Shown here: positions 6,052 to 13,639 of the stretch, in pieces
How positions within the stretch are numbered: the first letter of the stretch is position 1
Layout of the letters: the number at the start of each line of letters is the position of its first letter
Origin: Bacteroidales bacterium UBA2295
GTDB taxonomy: Bacteria; Bacteroidota; Bacteroidia; Bacteroidales; Tenuifilaceae
NCBI GenBank assembly: GCA_002345825.1
Contig: DDWD01000202.1
Span: forward strand, 1 to 16,912
Direction of reading: 5' to 3'
Length of the DNA stretch: 16,912 nt
Made by a program: the position numbers and the translations under genes
Notes under the pieces: model-generated
Seen by the model: only the letters and a program-made list of their open reading frames with translations
Database searches by the model: none
What the model was told of the DNA's origin: nothing

Positions 6052-6891
6052 TTACTGGCAATCCCTGCACTCGTCCAAATTCTTGTTGTAAACGGCCATA
6101 GCCCGTTGGCTCATACCCATGCTGGAGAATCCTCCATCGTGGTAGATATTCTGCATGGTGATCTTTCGGGTGAGATCGCTGAAAAGGGTGATGCAGAACC
6201 CTGCGCACTCATGCGCATCGGCATTGCCCAGGGGCGACATCCGATCGGTAAAATCCATTAGCCCTTCAAAGCCCATCACCCCGCTCCCGGCGGTGGTTAG
6301 CGTTGGCGATTGAGAGATGGTGTTGATGCGTACCTTACGCTCTCGCCCAAAAATGTAACCAAAGCTGCGTGCAATGGATTCCAGCAGCGCCTTGGCATCT
6401 GCCATATCGTTGTAGCCATATAGCGTTCGCTGTGCCGCAATGTACGACAAAGCCAGTACCGATCCCCACTCGTTAATCGCATCCAGTTTCCACGCAACTT
6501 GTAGCATTTTGTGGAACGATATTGCCGATATATCAAGCGTTTTTAAAAAGTTATTGTAGTCAAGGTCGTCGTATGTTTTTCCTTTTCTAACATTGGGCGA
6601 CATCCCGATAGAATGAAGAACAAAGTCGATTTTTCCACCAAAATGTTCCATCGATTTTTCGAACAGGTTGTTTAGGTCATCGACATTGGTTGCGTCAGCG
6701 GCAACCAGAAGAGCATTGCATTTGTTAGCCAGCTCGTTTACCGAACCCATGCGCATGGCAACTGGGGTATTGGTTAAAACCAGCTGGGCGCCCTCGGCGT
6801 GAGCCATTTCTGCAACATGCCATGCTATTGAGCTCTCGTTAAGTGCTCCAAAAATAATCCCCTTCTTTCCCTTAAGTAAGTTGTTAGCCAT
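6052..6891 (-). CDS. fabI: Enoyl-[acyl-carrier-protein] reductase (NADH)
   Basis: Reduces trans-2-enoyl-ACP to acyl-ACP, the last step of each fatty-acid elongation cycle; cytosolic tetramer. The start chosen is the ATG at 6891 (M-A-N-N-L-L-K-G-K-K-G), giving 279 residues. The longer open frame to 6942 overlaps the -7 promoter element and is rejected. The nucleotide-binding start G-I-I-F-G-A-L-N-E-S-S-I-A-W is seen at 11-24. The catalytic Y-x6-K is Tyr160-Lys167 (G-Y-N-D-M-A-D-A-K), with Tyr150 in A-L-S-Y, each offset by four from E. coli Tyr156, Lys163 and Tyr146. In the triclosan-site loop H-S-I-G-M-S-P (93-99) the glycine is kept and Met replaces the E. coli Phe. The C-terminus ends with E-C-R-D-C-Q, an uncommon cysteine pair. 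By eye the 3' half is richer in G+C than its neighbours. Confidence 0.95.
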   Translation of the reverse strand: MANNLLKGKKGIIFGALNESSIAWHVAEMAHAEGAQLVLTNTPVAMRMGSVNELANKCNALLVAADATNVDDLNNLFEKSMEHFGGKIDFVLHSIGMSPNVRKGKTYDDLDYNNFLKTLDISAISFHKMLQVAWKLDAINEWGSVLALSYIAAQRTLYGYNDMADAKALLESIARSFGYIFGRERKVRINTISQSPTLTTAGSGVMGFEGLMDFTDRMSPLGNADAHECAGFCITLFSDLTRKITMQNIYHDGGFSSMGMSQRAMAVYNKNLDECRDCQ

Positions 6892-6939
6892 AAATATAAT
6901 TGTGTTGATTAATACCAAATGTTTGTCGGAGTAAAGATA

Positions 6940-6947
6940 CAAAATTA
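6940..6947 (-). promoter_or_regulatory. fabI promoter, -7 element TAATTTTG
   Basis: Exact match to TAnnTTTG on the minus strand, placing transcription start near 6933 and leaving a leader of about 40 bases before the ATG at 6891. The -33 region has only a partial match (TTGTTTA, about 20 bases upstream). The position supports the shorter fabI start and suggests fabI is transcribed separately from recN. Confidence 0.6.
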
Positions 6948-7038
6948 CTGCCAGATGGGATTTTAAACAATTGTATGGCTATGATGTTCGAAGCAGGGCA
7001 TACTTCTAGGAATATTTCAACAAACCAAATAAAGGTAA

Positions 7039-8694
7039 TTAGCTGTTTAGCAGGTGTTTTGCATTTGTAATTGCAGCTTCAGAAATTTTCTCACCACTTA
7101 GCATCTTCGCAATTTCTGTAACTCGCTCGGTCGAGTTAAGGAGTCTAATTCTGGTTTCGGTTAGGTTGTTTTCCTGATCTTTATAAACCAAGAAGTGGTG
7201 ACTCCCTTTGCTTGCTATTTGGGGTAGGTGGGTGATGTTTATTACTTGCATACTTTTAGCCATATCGCTGATAATGTTGCCCACCTTGTCGGCCACCTCA
7301 CCGGAAACGCCTGTGTCAATCTCGTCGAGTATAATGGTGGGGAGCCCCTTTGTTTTTACCATAAGCGATTTAAGGCTAAGCATTAGCCGTGAGAGTTCTC
7401 CACCTGAAGCAACCTTCGACAGGTCATTTAACGGCATCTGCTTATTGGCCGAGAAAAGGAATGTAACCTTATCAATTCCTTGAGGTCTGAGGTCGTTTAA
7501 CGACTCAAAGCTTACCTTGAAATCGGCGTAGGGCATTCCAAGCTGGGTTAGCAACGATTTTATACTCTCTTGAAATTTACTGCTGCCAGCCTTGCGTATG
7601 CTGCTTATCTCGTTAGCTTGTTTTAATGCTTGCTGAGTAACTTCCTCCAACTGTGAGGCTTTTTTATCAAGCATATGGTCGTAGTTTGTTATTTCATCAA
7701 CCTGTATGCTAAGTCTCTCCCTTACCTCTATTAGCTCATTCACAGTGCTTACCCTGTGTTTTTGCTGAAGGGTAAGGATCATGTCGAGACGTTGAGTAAC
7801 GGATTCCAACTCGTTAGGATCGAGAAATATCTTTTCGTTTTGCAGATCGATTTCCTGAGCGACATCTTTAAGTTCTACGCGACAGCTCTCAATCCTTTGG
7901 GTGAGTTCTTCGGCAGCAGGAAAAAAGTGCGATATTTTGCCTACCGATGCTCCAGCCTCTTTTAGCCACATCAGAATGGAAGTTTCGTCGGAGTTTAGCA
8001 GGGTAGATGCTGTTTGTAGATTTGTTTTTATCTCCTCGGCATGCGATAGCTGTTGCTGTAGCTGCTCCAGCTCTACCTCTTCGCCCGACTTGAGCTTTGC
8101 CTCGTTAAGCTGATTTAGCTGGAATTGCAAGTAGTCCAAATCGGCCTTTGCTTGCGAAGCTTTTTCCCTTAGTGATGTGAGCTCGTTGGTGAGTTCTCTG
8201 TACTTAAGGAATGTAATCCTGTAAGCAGCCAAGCGCTGAGCATTCTCGGTAAACGAATCGAGTACCGAAAGCTGAAAGTTTCCATTGGCCAGCAAAAGGT
8301 TTTGGTGCTGCGAATGAATATCTATTATTTGTCCTACTAAATCTTTAAGAATAGTAAGGGTAACGGGTAATTCATTTACGAAAGCCCTAGATTTACCTGC
8401 CGGGTTGATGTGCCGTCTGATGGTTGTTAAATCGGCGTACTCAATATCATTCTCGGTAAAAAAATCCTGTAAACTATAGCCAGCAAGGTTAAATGTACCC
8501 TCAACAACACAGGGCTTCGACTTGTCCTTTAGCACACTAATTTCGGCTCTATTCCCTAGAATCAGTCCAAGTGCACCGAGTAAAATCGATTTACCAGCAC
8601 CCGTTTCCCCGGTGATAATATTTAGTCCTTGATGAAAATCAATTTCAAGGGTGTCGATTAGCGCGTAGTTTTGAACAAGGAGTGTTTTCAGCAT
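7039..8694 (-). CDS. recN: DNA repair protein RecN
   Basis: SMC-like ATPase that acts at DNA double-strand breaks in recombinational repair. The product is 551 residues, the family norm. The N-terminal head half has Walker A G-E-T-G-A-G-K-S (29-36). A long coiled-coil middle (about 150-390), rich in Glu, Leu and Gln, follows. The C-terminal head half has the ABC signature S-G-G-E-L-S-R-L (430-437), Walker B I-I-L-D-E (454-458, Asp457 and Glu458) and D-T-G-V-S-G. It is the last gene of the bamD-rpoZ-coaBC-porD-recN run, 42 bases after porD. I see no clear terminator after it, and the transcript may run into fabI, which also has its own promoter. Confidence 0.96.
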   Translation of the reverse strand: MLKTLLVQNYALIDTLEIDFHQGLNIITGETGAGKSILLGALGLILGNRAEISVLKDKSKPCVVEGTFNLAGYSLQDFFTENDIEYADLTTIRRHINPAGKSRAFVNELPVTLTILKDLVGQIIDIHSQHQNLLLANGNFQLSVLDSFTENAQRLAAYRITFLKYRELTNELTSLREKASQAKADLDYLQFQLNQLNEAKLKSGEEVELEQLQQQLSHAEEIKTNLQTASTLLNSDETSILMWLKEAGASVGKISHFFPAAEELTQRIESCRVELKDVAQEIDLQNEKIFLDPNELESVTQRLDMILTLQQKHRVSTVNELIEVRERLSIQVDEITNYDHMLDKKASQLEEVTQQALKQANEISSIRKAGSSKFQESIKSLLTQLGMPYADFKVSFESLNDLRPQGIDKVTFLFSANKQMPLNDLSKVASGGELSRLMLSLKSLMVKTKGLPTIILDEIDTGVSGEVADKVGNIISDMAKSMQVINITHLPQIASKGSHHFLVYKDQENNLTETRIRLLNSTERVTEIAKMLSGEKISEAAITNAKHLLNS

Positions 8695-8736
8695 TGGGTT
8701 AAGCTATTGTTTCATTACAAACGAATGGTCCAACAT

Positions 8737-9672
8737 CTAAAATCCACCCGAATCGCTACTTGTAATGCGGTTGTATTTTGATACGTTGGCATTATCAACC
8801 TCGGTGAGGATGTTTACTACACGGGTTTTTTCGGCAGGGAACGACTCGGAGAACAGGTTTACGAGCTCATCGCTTTTGGAATCGAAAAAAACCTGGAGAT
8901 AGTACATATAGGGATCGGGTTTTTCTCTGAATACTCGTTGAATGCTGGTAAGCGATTCGGCTATTTCAGTCCTCCCTTCAACAAGTTTATCGCTCATACG
9001 GTCTAGCCCCATTCTATGATACTTATAGTTTACCTCTCGAATGGGGCGATATTTGGGATTTAGTATATTCTCAATTAGCCAGTACCTGTTTTTACGATTA
9101 CCCTCATAAGCTTTCCAACCACGCTCCCCGTCGGTGGTGTTCTGAGCATTGTTCACAATGCGTTCGGCTTTTTGGAAGTACTCCGTACCACCTAAATAGG
9201 AAAAGGAATCGTAATCGAAGCCAAGGATGATGTAGGCGTAGTAGGCTAGGATAGAGGTAAGGTTGTTGGTATGGCGCGAGTCGGTGAACTCCAGCTGATC
9301 GAATTCGATGTAGCGGAATTGTAAGTTGTTGTCCACAATGTTAAGCATTGTGGTATTGTACGATGTGTTAAATATTGGGCGTCGTGATTGTATTTGTATG
9401 GTTCCCCGGAATTCGTCCGAACCGATCTGGTCGTTAAGGGTTAGCATTATGTTGCACTCAATTCGCTCGTCCTGACCGTAGATATGCTTGGTCCAAGTGG
9501 TGTTGTTCATAAACTCGTAAACAGCAGTTTGTAGCGTTTGAAATAGCTGCCTGTTGGTTCCTTGAATTTTCTGCGAGTTGATTTGTACGTTGCACCGTAA
9601 TTCCTGCTGATAGGCCAGTGTGGGCAGCGCAACGATTAGTGTTACAACTAGTATCCATTTTTGAATTCTCAT
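8737..9672 (-). CDS. porD: DUF4835 protein, type IX secretion-associated PorD family
   Basis: 311 residues with a clear Sec signal peptide (basic M-R-I-Q-K, then hydrophobic 7-20, likely cut near Ala20), so it is exported. The mature protein begins E-L-R-C-N-V-Q-I-N-S-Q-K-I-Q-G-T and has the pattern R-P-I-F-N-T-S-Y-N-T-T and I-L-A-Y-Y-A-Y-I-I-L-G-F-D-Y-D-S-F. I recognise this as the Bacteroidota-specific DUF4835 family, which current annotation calls type IX secretion protein PorD. Its exact task in that machinery is not established here. The location between coaBC and recN is typical for the phylum and supports the identification. There is no lipobox cysteine at the predicted cleavage site, so it is probably periplasmic or outer-membrane associated rather than a lipoprotein. 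It is 35 bases downstream of coaBC. Confidence 0.8.
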   Translation of the reverse strand: MRIQKWILVVTLIVALPTLAYQQELRCNVQINSQKIQGTNRQLFQTLQTAVYEFMNNTTWTKHIYGQDERIECNIMLTLNDQIGSDEFRGTIQIQSRRPIFNTSYNTTMLNIVDNNLQFRYIEFDQLEFTDSRHTNNLTSILAYYAYIILGFDYDSFSYLGGTEYFQKAERIVNNAQNTTDGERGWKAYEGNRKNRYWLIENILNPKYRPIREVNYKYHRMGLDRMSDKLVEGRTEIAESLTSIQRVFREKPDPYMYYLQVFFDSKSDELVNLFSESFPAEKTRVVNILTEVDNANVSKYNRITSSDSGGF

Positions 9673-9707
9673 ACCCGAATGGATTATGTTATGGGGTTAC
9701 TTGCAAG

Positions 9708-10916
9708 CTAGGCAATTCCCATTGTTTTAACTAGCTCGTCAACTATATCTTTGGCAACATCTTGCTTCGATTTTAAATCAAAAGCTATGATTTCGCCGCT
9801 GCGATGTATTATGCTTATTTTGTTGGTATCAACTTCAAATCCAGCACCATCGTCGTTGGTTGAGTTGAGTACAATGAAATCGAGGTTTTTCGACTCAATT
9901 TTTTGCTTGGCATTGGCCACCTCATTGTGGGTTTCGAGGGCAAATCCAATCAAAACCTGATCTTTGGTTTTTTTACTACCTAATTCTTTGGCAATATCCT
10001 TTGTGGGCTCAAGGTCAAGGGTGAGCTGGTTTCCCTTTCTCTTGATTTTTTCATTGGTAAAATGCTTTGGGGCGAAGTCGCTAACGGCAGCAGCCAGAAT
10101 TGCAGCCTGACAGTTTGGGAAATTTTGTGTGGTAACCTCAAACATCTCCGAAGCTGATGTTACCTTGTGAACAGAAATATTTGGATGACTAGGTAGTTGC
10201 CTTGTTGGCCCAGTTATAAAAATCACTTCTGCACCCCTAGTGGCCAGGTCAATTGCCAAAGCATACCCCATTTTTCCCGATGATCTGTTGCCAATGAAGC
10301 GAACAGGGTCTATTGGCTCGTAAGTTGGCCCAGATGTAACGAGTACCGTTTTGCCAGATAATTTTTGCTGATTGGCAAAAAATGACTGAATGGCATCAAG
10401 AATTTTCTCAGGCTCCTCCATTCGGCCCTTGCCAGAAAGTCCGCTGGCAAGTTCTCCCGTAGCTGCCTCAATAATAATATTGCCAAACTCCTTAAGGATT
10501 TTAATATTATTTTGTGTGGTTGGATGCTGATACATATCCAGGTCCATTGCGGGAGCAACCATAACAGGACACTTGGCCGATAGGTACGATGTAAGCAGCA
10601 GGTTATCGGCCACACCGTGCGCCATTTTACCAATAGTGTTAGCTGTTGCGGGTGCAATTAGGTACAGATCGGCCCACATCCCTAAATCAACATGGCTGTT
10701 CCAGTCCCCATTTTCTGGGTTAAAAAAATCAACCAGAATAGGATTTTTCGCTAGGGTTGCAAGGGTTAAAGGGGTAATAAACTCCTTGGCAAGCGGTGTC
10801 ATCACCACCTTAACATCCGCACCTTCTTTTACTAAAAGGCGTACAAGTGGTGCCGCTTTGTAGGCAGCTATGCTGCCCGTGATACCAAGAAGTATGTTTT
10901 TCCCCTTGAGCAGCAT
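9708..10916 (-). CDS. coaBC: Bifunctional phosphopantothenoylcysteine decarboxylase / phosphopantothenate-cysteine ligase
   Basis: Carries out two successive steps of coenzyme A synthesis: joining 4'-phosphopantothenate to cysteine (CoaB, CTP-dependent) and decarboxylating the product (CoaC, FMN-dependent). The product is 402 residues, the normal fused length. The CoaC half (1-180) has the flavin fold G-I-T-G-S-I-A-A-Y-K, catalytic His75 in N-S-H-V-D-L-G, and P-A-M-D-L-D-M-Y (122-129) as a variant of P-x-M-N-x-x-M. The CoaB half (from about 187) has V-T-S-G-P-T-Y-E-P-I-D-P-V-R, Asn210 in G-N-R-S-S-G-K-M-G, and A-A-A-V-S-D. The flap that carries Cys158 in E. coli reads A-S-G-L-S-G-K-G-R-M here, with Ser at 158. 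The ATG follows the rpoZ stop codon with no gap, suggesting coupled translation. Confidence 0.96.
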   Translation of the reverse strand: MLLKGKNILLGITGSIAAYKAAPLVRLLVKEGADVKVVMTPLAKEFITPLTLATLAKNPILVDFFNPENGDWNSHVDLGMWADLYLIAPATANTIGKMAHGVADNLLLTSYLSAKCPVMVAPAMDLDMYQHPTTQNNIKILKEFGNIIIEAATGELASGLSGKGRMEEPEKILDAIQSFFANQQKLSGKTVLVTSGPTYEPIDPVRFIGNRSSGKMGYALAIDLATRGAEVIFITGPTRQLPSHPNISVHKVTSASEMFEVTTQNFPNCQAAILAAAVSDFAPKHFTNEKIKRKGNQLTLDLEPTKDIAKELGSKKTKDQVLIGFALETHNEVANAKQKIESKNLDFIVLNSTNDDGAGFEVDTNKISIIHRSGEIIAFDLKSKQDVAKDIVDELVKTMGIA

Positions 10917-11255
10917 CTAGTTTTCGTTTTGTGGACTTTCTACAGCACCTTTACGGTGGTACAGCTTAGTGTCGAGGAATTCCTGCAAGGCAATCAGGGC
11001 AGGCTTAGGAAGTCGCTCATAAAACTTGCTGATTTCGATTTGCTCACGATTTTCAAAAACCTCTTCAAGGTTATCGGTGTAGTAGGCAAATTCTTCGAGC
11101 TTCCTGTTCAGCTCTTGCTTCATATCCTGACTTATTTTGTTGGCACGTTTAGCAATAATACGTACCGACTCATAGATATTTCCCGTTTCCTTGTCGAGCT
11201 GGGTAAAGTCTTGAGTTGTTGTGGTTAGTGGTGCAGTAACCTTTTTGAAATCCAT
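10917..11255 (-). CDS. rpoZ: RNA polymerase omega subunit, Bacteroidota form
   Basis: Helps assemble and stabilise RNA polymerase by holding the beta' subunit. The 112-residue protein carries the Rpb6/omega segment G-N-I-Y-E-S-V-R-I-I-A-K-R-A-N-K-I (25-41), followed by a charged helix. The C-terminal part, about 60-112, is specific to this phylum and has no motif I can name. Similarity to classical omega is limited to the short N-terminal segment, so the call also rests on the conserved place between bamD and coaBC. It follows bamD by 12 bases and abuts coaBC (TAG then ATG), so it is clearly within the operon. Confidence 0.87.
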   Translation of the reverse strand: MDFKKVTAPLTTTTQDFTQLDKETGNIYESVRIIAKRANKISQDMKQELNRKLEEFAYYTDNLEEVFENREQIEISKFYERLPKPALIALQEFLDTKLYHRKGAVESPQNEN

Positions 11256-11267
11256 GGTTGTATCGTT

Positions 11268-12062
11268 TTACTTGTTTTCAACTACTTTAATGCTGCTGGC
11301 ATAAATCCTTTCGGCTTCACGCTTGTATTTTGTTTCAGGGAATTCCCCCATCAGGTTATAGTACTCATCCAGAGTAGCCTGAAAACGCTCGCGGCGTTTT
11401 TCGGGTACGCTATTGTCGGCTAAGTTGTAGGAGGATTCCAAAATCATATAAAGGATATCCTCACGATACTCGCTGTCGGGGAACTCGTAAGCACTGTTTT
11501 TAAGGGCTGTAATTGCCGATTTATAGTCTTGCATATCGTAATAGAGCTTAGCACTCAGGTACGATTTTTCGACTAGCTTTGAGCGGAGTTCGGTAAGAAT
11601 TGTGTTTACCTCAGCTTTTTTAGATGAGTTTGGATATCGGGTTATAAACTCAGATAGAGCAGAGATTGCGTTTTTTGTTGCTTCCTGATCGAGAAGGGGC
11701 CGTGGTGATGATTTGTAAAAGCAATATGCGTACATATACTCAGCCTCCTCAATAAACGAGCTTCGCGGATAGTTTTGCCTAAACCTATCGAAATAGTGAG
11801 CAGCCAAAAGAAAATCGCCCTGATGGTAATAACCTTGCGAAAGGTAGAATTCAATGGTATCGGCTTGCGCTGTACCTTTGTAAACAGGTGACAGCTGTTC
11901 AAAAATTGTGGTGTACCGGTAGTGATCCCCCTCTTCGTAGTATTTTAACCCTTCCTTGTACATCAAAGGGTAATCACGGCTTTTGAGGAGTTTGTCGAAT
12001 CCGCTACACGATGCGGCTATTATGGCAATAACGATTAGGACAAAAAGGCTAACTCTTTTCAT
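11268..12062 (-). CDS. bamD: Outer-membrane assembly lipoprotein BamD
   Basis: Lipoprotein of the BAM complex, which inserts beta-barrel proteins into the outer membrane. The start chosen is the ATG at 12062, giving 264 residues. This places a standard lipoprotein signal peptide at the front: M-K-R-V-S then a hydrophobic run, and A-A-S-C with lipidated Cys19. The upstream ATG at 12122 would add 20 residues before the signal and is less likely. The mature protein is built of TPR-like helical pairs (for example F-Y-L-S-Q-G-Y-Y-H-Q-G-D-F-L-L-A-A-H-Y-F), with the BamD-typical R-Q-N-Y-P-R-S-S-F-I-E-E-A-E-Y-M and a repeated Y-P-N-S or F-P-D-S-E-Y ending the TPR units. It is the first gene of the bamD-rpoZ-coaBC-porD-recN run. 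Confidence 0.93.
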   Translation of the reverse strand: MKRVSLFVLIVIAIIAASCSGFDKLLKSRDYPLMYKEGLKYYEEGDHYRYTTIFEQLSPVYKGTAQADTIEFYLSQGYYHQGDFLLAAHYFDRFRQNYPRSSFIEEAEYMYAYCFYKSSPRPLLDQEATKNAISALSEFITRYPNSSKKAEVNTILTELRSKLVEKSYLSAKLYYDMQDYKSAITALKNSAYEFPDSEYREDILYMILESSYNLADNSVPEKRRERFQATLDEYYNLMGEFPETKYKREAERIYASSIKVVENK

Positions 12063-12134
12063 AATTAAGAATAAGGCGTTTACGTAGATAAACACAATTT
12101 TTACTCCAATATTGTGCCTCATTATTTAAGCGAG

Positions 12135-12142
12135 CAAAGTTA
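12135..12142 (-). promoter_or_regulatory. bamD operon promoter, -7 element TAACTTTG
   Basis: Exact match to TAnnTTTG on the minus strand in the divergent gap. It gives a start near 12129, with a leader of about 67 bases to the ATG at 12062. No good -33 element is seen at the expected distance; a TTTTTTGG run is closer than normal. The upstream ATG at 12122 would leave almost no leader. Confidence 0.55.
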
Positions 12143-12278
12143 GCAACAATATCCAAAAAAGTTATGCGAAAGCGCTGTAAAATTCAGATAATCTAGTTAA
12201 AAAGTTTTAATACTGATATTGGTTTTTTCAAATTCCCATCTGTTTTGTGGTTTAATTACCGTTTTACATAAAAAGGTG
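12143..12278. other. AT-rich divergent spacer between bamD and oxoamine synthase
   Basis: The full gap between the two start codons is 263 bases (12063-12325). Apart from the two opposed -7 elements at its ends, this central part is AT-rich and shows no open frame, RNA gene or clear repeat. A shared regulator site is possible but I cannot point to one. Confidence 0.5.
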
Positions 12279-12286
12279 TAATTTTG
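12279..12286 (+). promoter_or_regulatory. Oxoamine synthase promoter, -7 element TAATTTTG
   Basis: Exact match to TAnnTTTG, giving a start near 12292 and a leader of about 34 bases before GTG 12326. It overlaps TTG 12284, the earliest possible start in the frame, and so argues against that start. A T-rich stretch upstream (12261-12265) is only a weak -33 candidate. Confidence 0.6.
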
Positions 12287-12325
12287 TGGGAGTTTAATGA
12301 ATCGTTTAACCAATATTTTTTAGCC

Positions 12326-13567
12326 GTGGATATATTTGATAAGCTTAGAAAAAGTATGGGGCCAATTGGCCAGTACTATAAAGAGGGCCATGGGTATTTC
12401 GCATTTCCCAAGCTCGAGGGCGAAATTAAACCCTGGATGACCTTTAGAGGAAAAGAAGTTTTAACATGGAGTTTGAATAATTACCTTGGTTTAGCAAATC
12501 ATCCAGAGGTGCGCAAGGCCGATGCCGAGGGTGCAGCCCAGTACGGAATGGCATACCCTATGGGAGCCAGAATGATGAGCGGACAGACCAAACTGCATGA
12601 AGAGCTTGAGGCAAAACTTGCCGCCTTTGTTGGAAAACCTGCTGCTTATCTGCTTAACTATGGCTATCAGGGAATGGTGTCGATAATAGATGCTTTGGTA
12701 TCGCGCAACGATGTGGTTGTTTACGATTCGGAATCGCATGCATGTATTATCGATGGCTTAAGGCTTTTCCCAGGGAAACGTTTTGTGTATGCACATAACG
12801 ATATGGATAGCCTGCGCAAGCAGCTAATTCACGCAACCCGTTTGGCCGAAAAAACTGGCGGTGGAATCCTTGTAATTACCGAGGGCGTTTTTGGTATGGC
12901 AGGCGATCTGGGTAATCTTAAAGACATTGCAGCCCTGAAAAAGGAATTTAGCTTTAGATTGCTAGTTGATGATGCCCATGGCTTTGGTACAATGGGTAAA
13001 ACTGGAGCCGGAACGGCAGAGCATTTTGGTGTGGAGGATGAAGTGGATATTCTCTTCTCAACCTTTGCCAAGAGTGGTGCGGGTATTGGTGCTTTTGTAG
13101 CTGCTGAGGAAGATATAGTAATGTATCTGGCCTACAACTTGCGTTCGCAAATATTTGCTAAGTCACTTCCAATGCCCATGGTGGTGGGAGCGCTTAAGCG
13201 TCTTGAAATAATGCAAACTCAGCCTCAGCTAAAAGAAAATCTTTGGACCATTGTAAATGCTTTGCAAAAAGGTTTAAAGGAGGTTGGGCTGGATATTGGA
13301 AAAACTGAATCGCCGGTAACTCCAGTATACATGAAAGGTAATGTGCCCGAGGCTACCAATATGGTGTTCGATTTGCGCGAGAACTACAGTATTTTCTGTT
13401 CAATTGTGGTATACCCGGTTATACCCAAGGGGCAAATTTTACTCCGATTAATTCCAACGGCTGTACATACTTTAGATGACGTGAAATTAACAATTAATGC
13501 ATTTGCCGAGTGTGCCCAGAAATTGAAAGAGGGTAAATACTACGCAGAGAAAATGTCGCAGATATAA
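12326..13567 (+). CDS. Alpha-oxoamine synthase, PLP-dependent (serine palmitoyltransferase or cysteate acyltransferase type)
   Basis: Joins an amino acid to an acyl thioester with loss of CO2. The start chosen is GTG at 12326 (V-D-I-F-D-K-L-R-K, read as Met), giving 413 residues; the TTG at 12284 overlaps the promoter. Conserved PLP-site residues are His138 in E-S-H-A-C-I-I-D-G, Asp215 and His218 in V-D-D-A-H-G-F-G, and the Schiff-base Lys249 in S-T-F-A-K-S-G-A. The fold-type I start N-N-Y-L-G-L-A-N-H-P-E-V and G-A-R-M-M-S-G-Q-T-K-L-H-E are typical of the family (SPT, KBL, BioF, HemA). In Bacteroidota, members make sphingoid bases from serine or capnine from cysteate, for sphingolipids or sulfonolipids. 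Sequence alone does not decide between these, and no biotin or threonine-degradation genes are near. It is a single gene with its own promoter and terminator. Confidence 0.85.
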   Translation: MDIFDKLRKSMGPIGQYYKEGHGYFAFPKLEGEIKPWMTFRGKEVLTWSLNNYLGLANHPEVRKADAEGAAQYGMAYPMGARMMSGQTKLHEELEAKLAAFVGKPAAYLLNYGYQGMVSIIDALVSRNDVVVYDSESHACIIDGLRLFPGKRFVYAHNDMDSLRKQLIHATRLAEKTGGGILVITEGVFGMAGDLGNLKDIAALKKEFSFRLLVDDAHGFGTMGKTGAGTAEHFGVEDEVDILFSTFAKSGAGIGAFVAAEEDIVMYLAYNLRSQIFAKSLPMPMVVGALKRLEIMQTQPQLKENLWTIVNALQKGLKEVGLDIGKTESPVTPVYMKGNVPEATNMVFDLRENYSIFCSIVVYPVIPKGQILLRLIPTAVHTLDDVKLTINAFAECAQKLKEGKYYAEKMSQI

Positions 13568-13587
13568 TCAGATATGATTTGATGTAT

Positions 13588-13618
13588 AAAAAGGGTGGCG
13601 AATTTCGCCACCCTTTTT
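13588..13618. terminator. Bidirectional terminator between oxoamine synthase and S41 peptidase
   Basis: 13-bp stem (13588-13600 with 13606-13618), loop AATTT, with A5 on the left and T5 on the right, so it can work on both strands. It sits between convergent genes, 20 bases after one stop and 21 bases from the other. Confidence 0.93.
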
Positions 13619-13639
13619 AGTTGTGTCCCATCATGAATG

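Noticed and set aside
6052..6500. Higher G+C in the 3' half of fabI as a sign of gene transfer
   Set aside because: The difference is modest by eye, the protein is a typical Bacteroidota FabI, and flanking genes are ordinary, so codon preference is a simpler explanation.
6892..6942. 17-residue N-terminal extension of FabI
   Set aside because: It overlaps the exact -7 promoter element and does not resemble FabI; M-A-N-N-L-L-K-G-K-K-G at 6891 is the family-like start.
10310..10657. Minus-strand 115-codon frame inside coaBC
   Set aside because: It is the wrong frame of a gene whose own frame carries all CoaBC motifs; the product is Leu/Arg-rich nonsense typical of shadow frames.
10929..11228. 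Plus-strand open frame of 99 codons opposite rpoZ
   Set aside because: It is wholly antisense to a conserved operon gene, its protein shows no recognisable motif, and it has no promoter or ribosome site.
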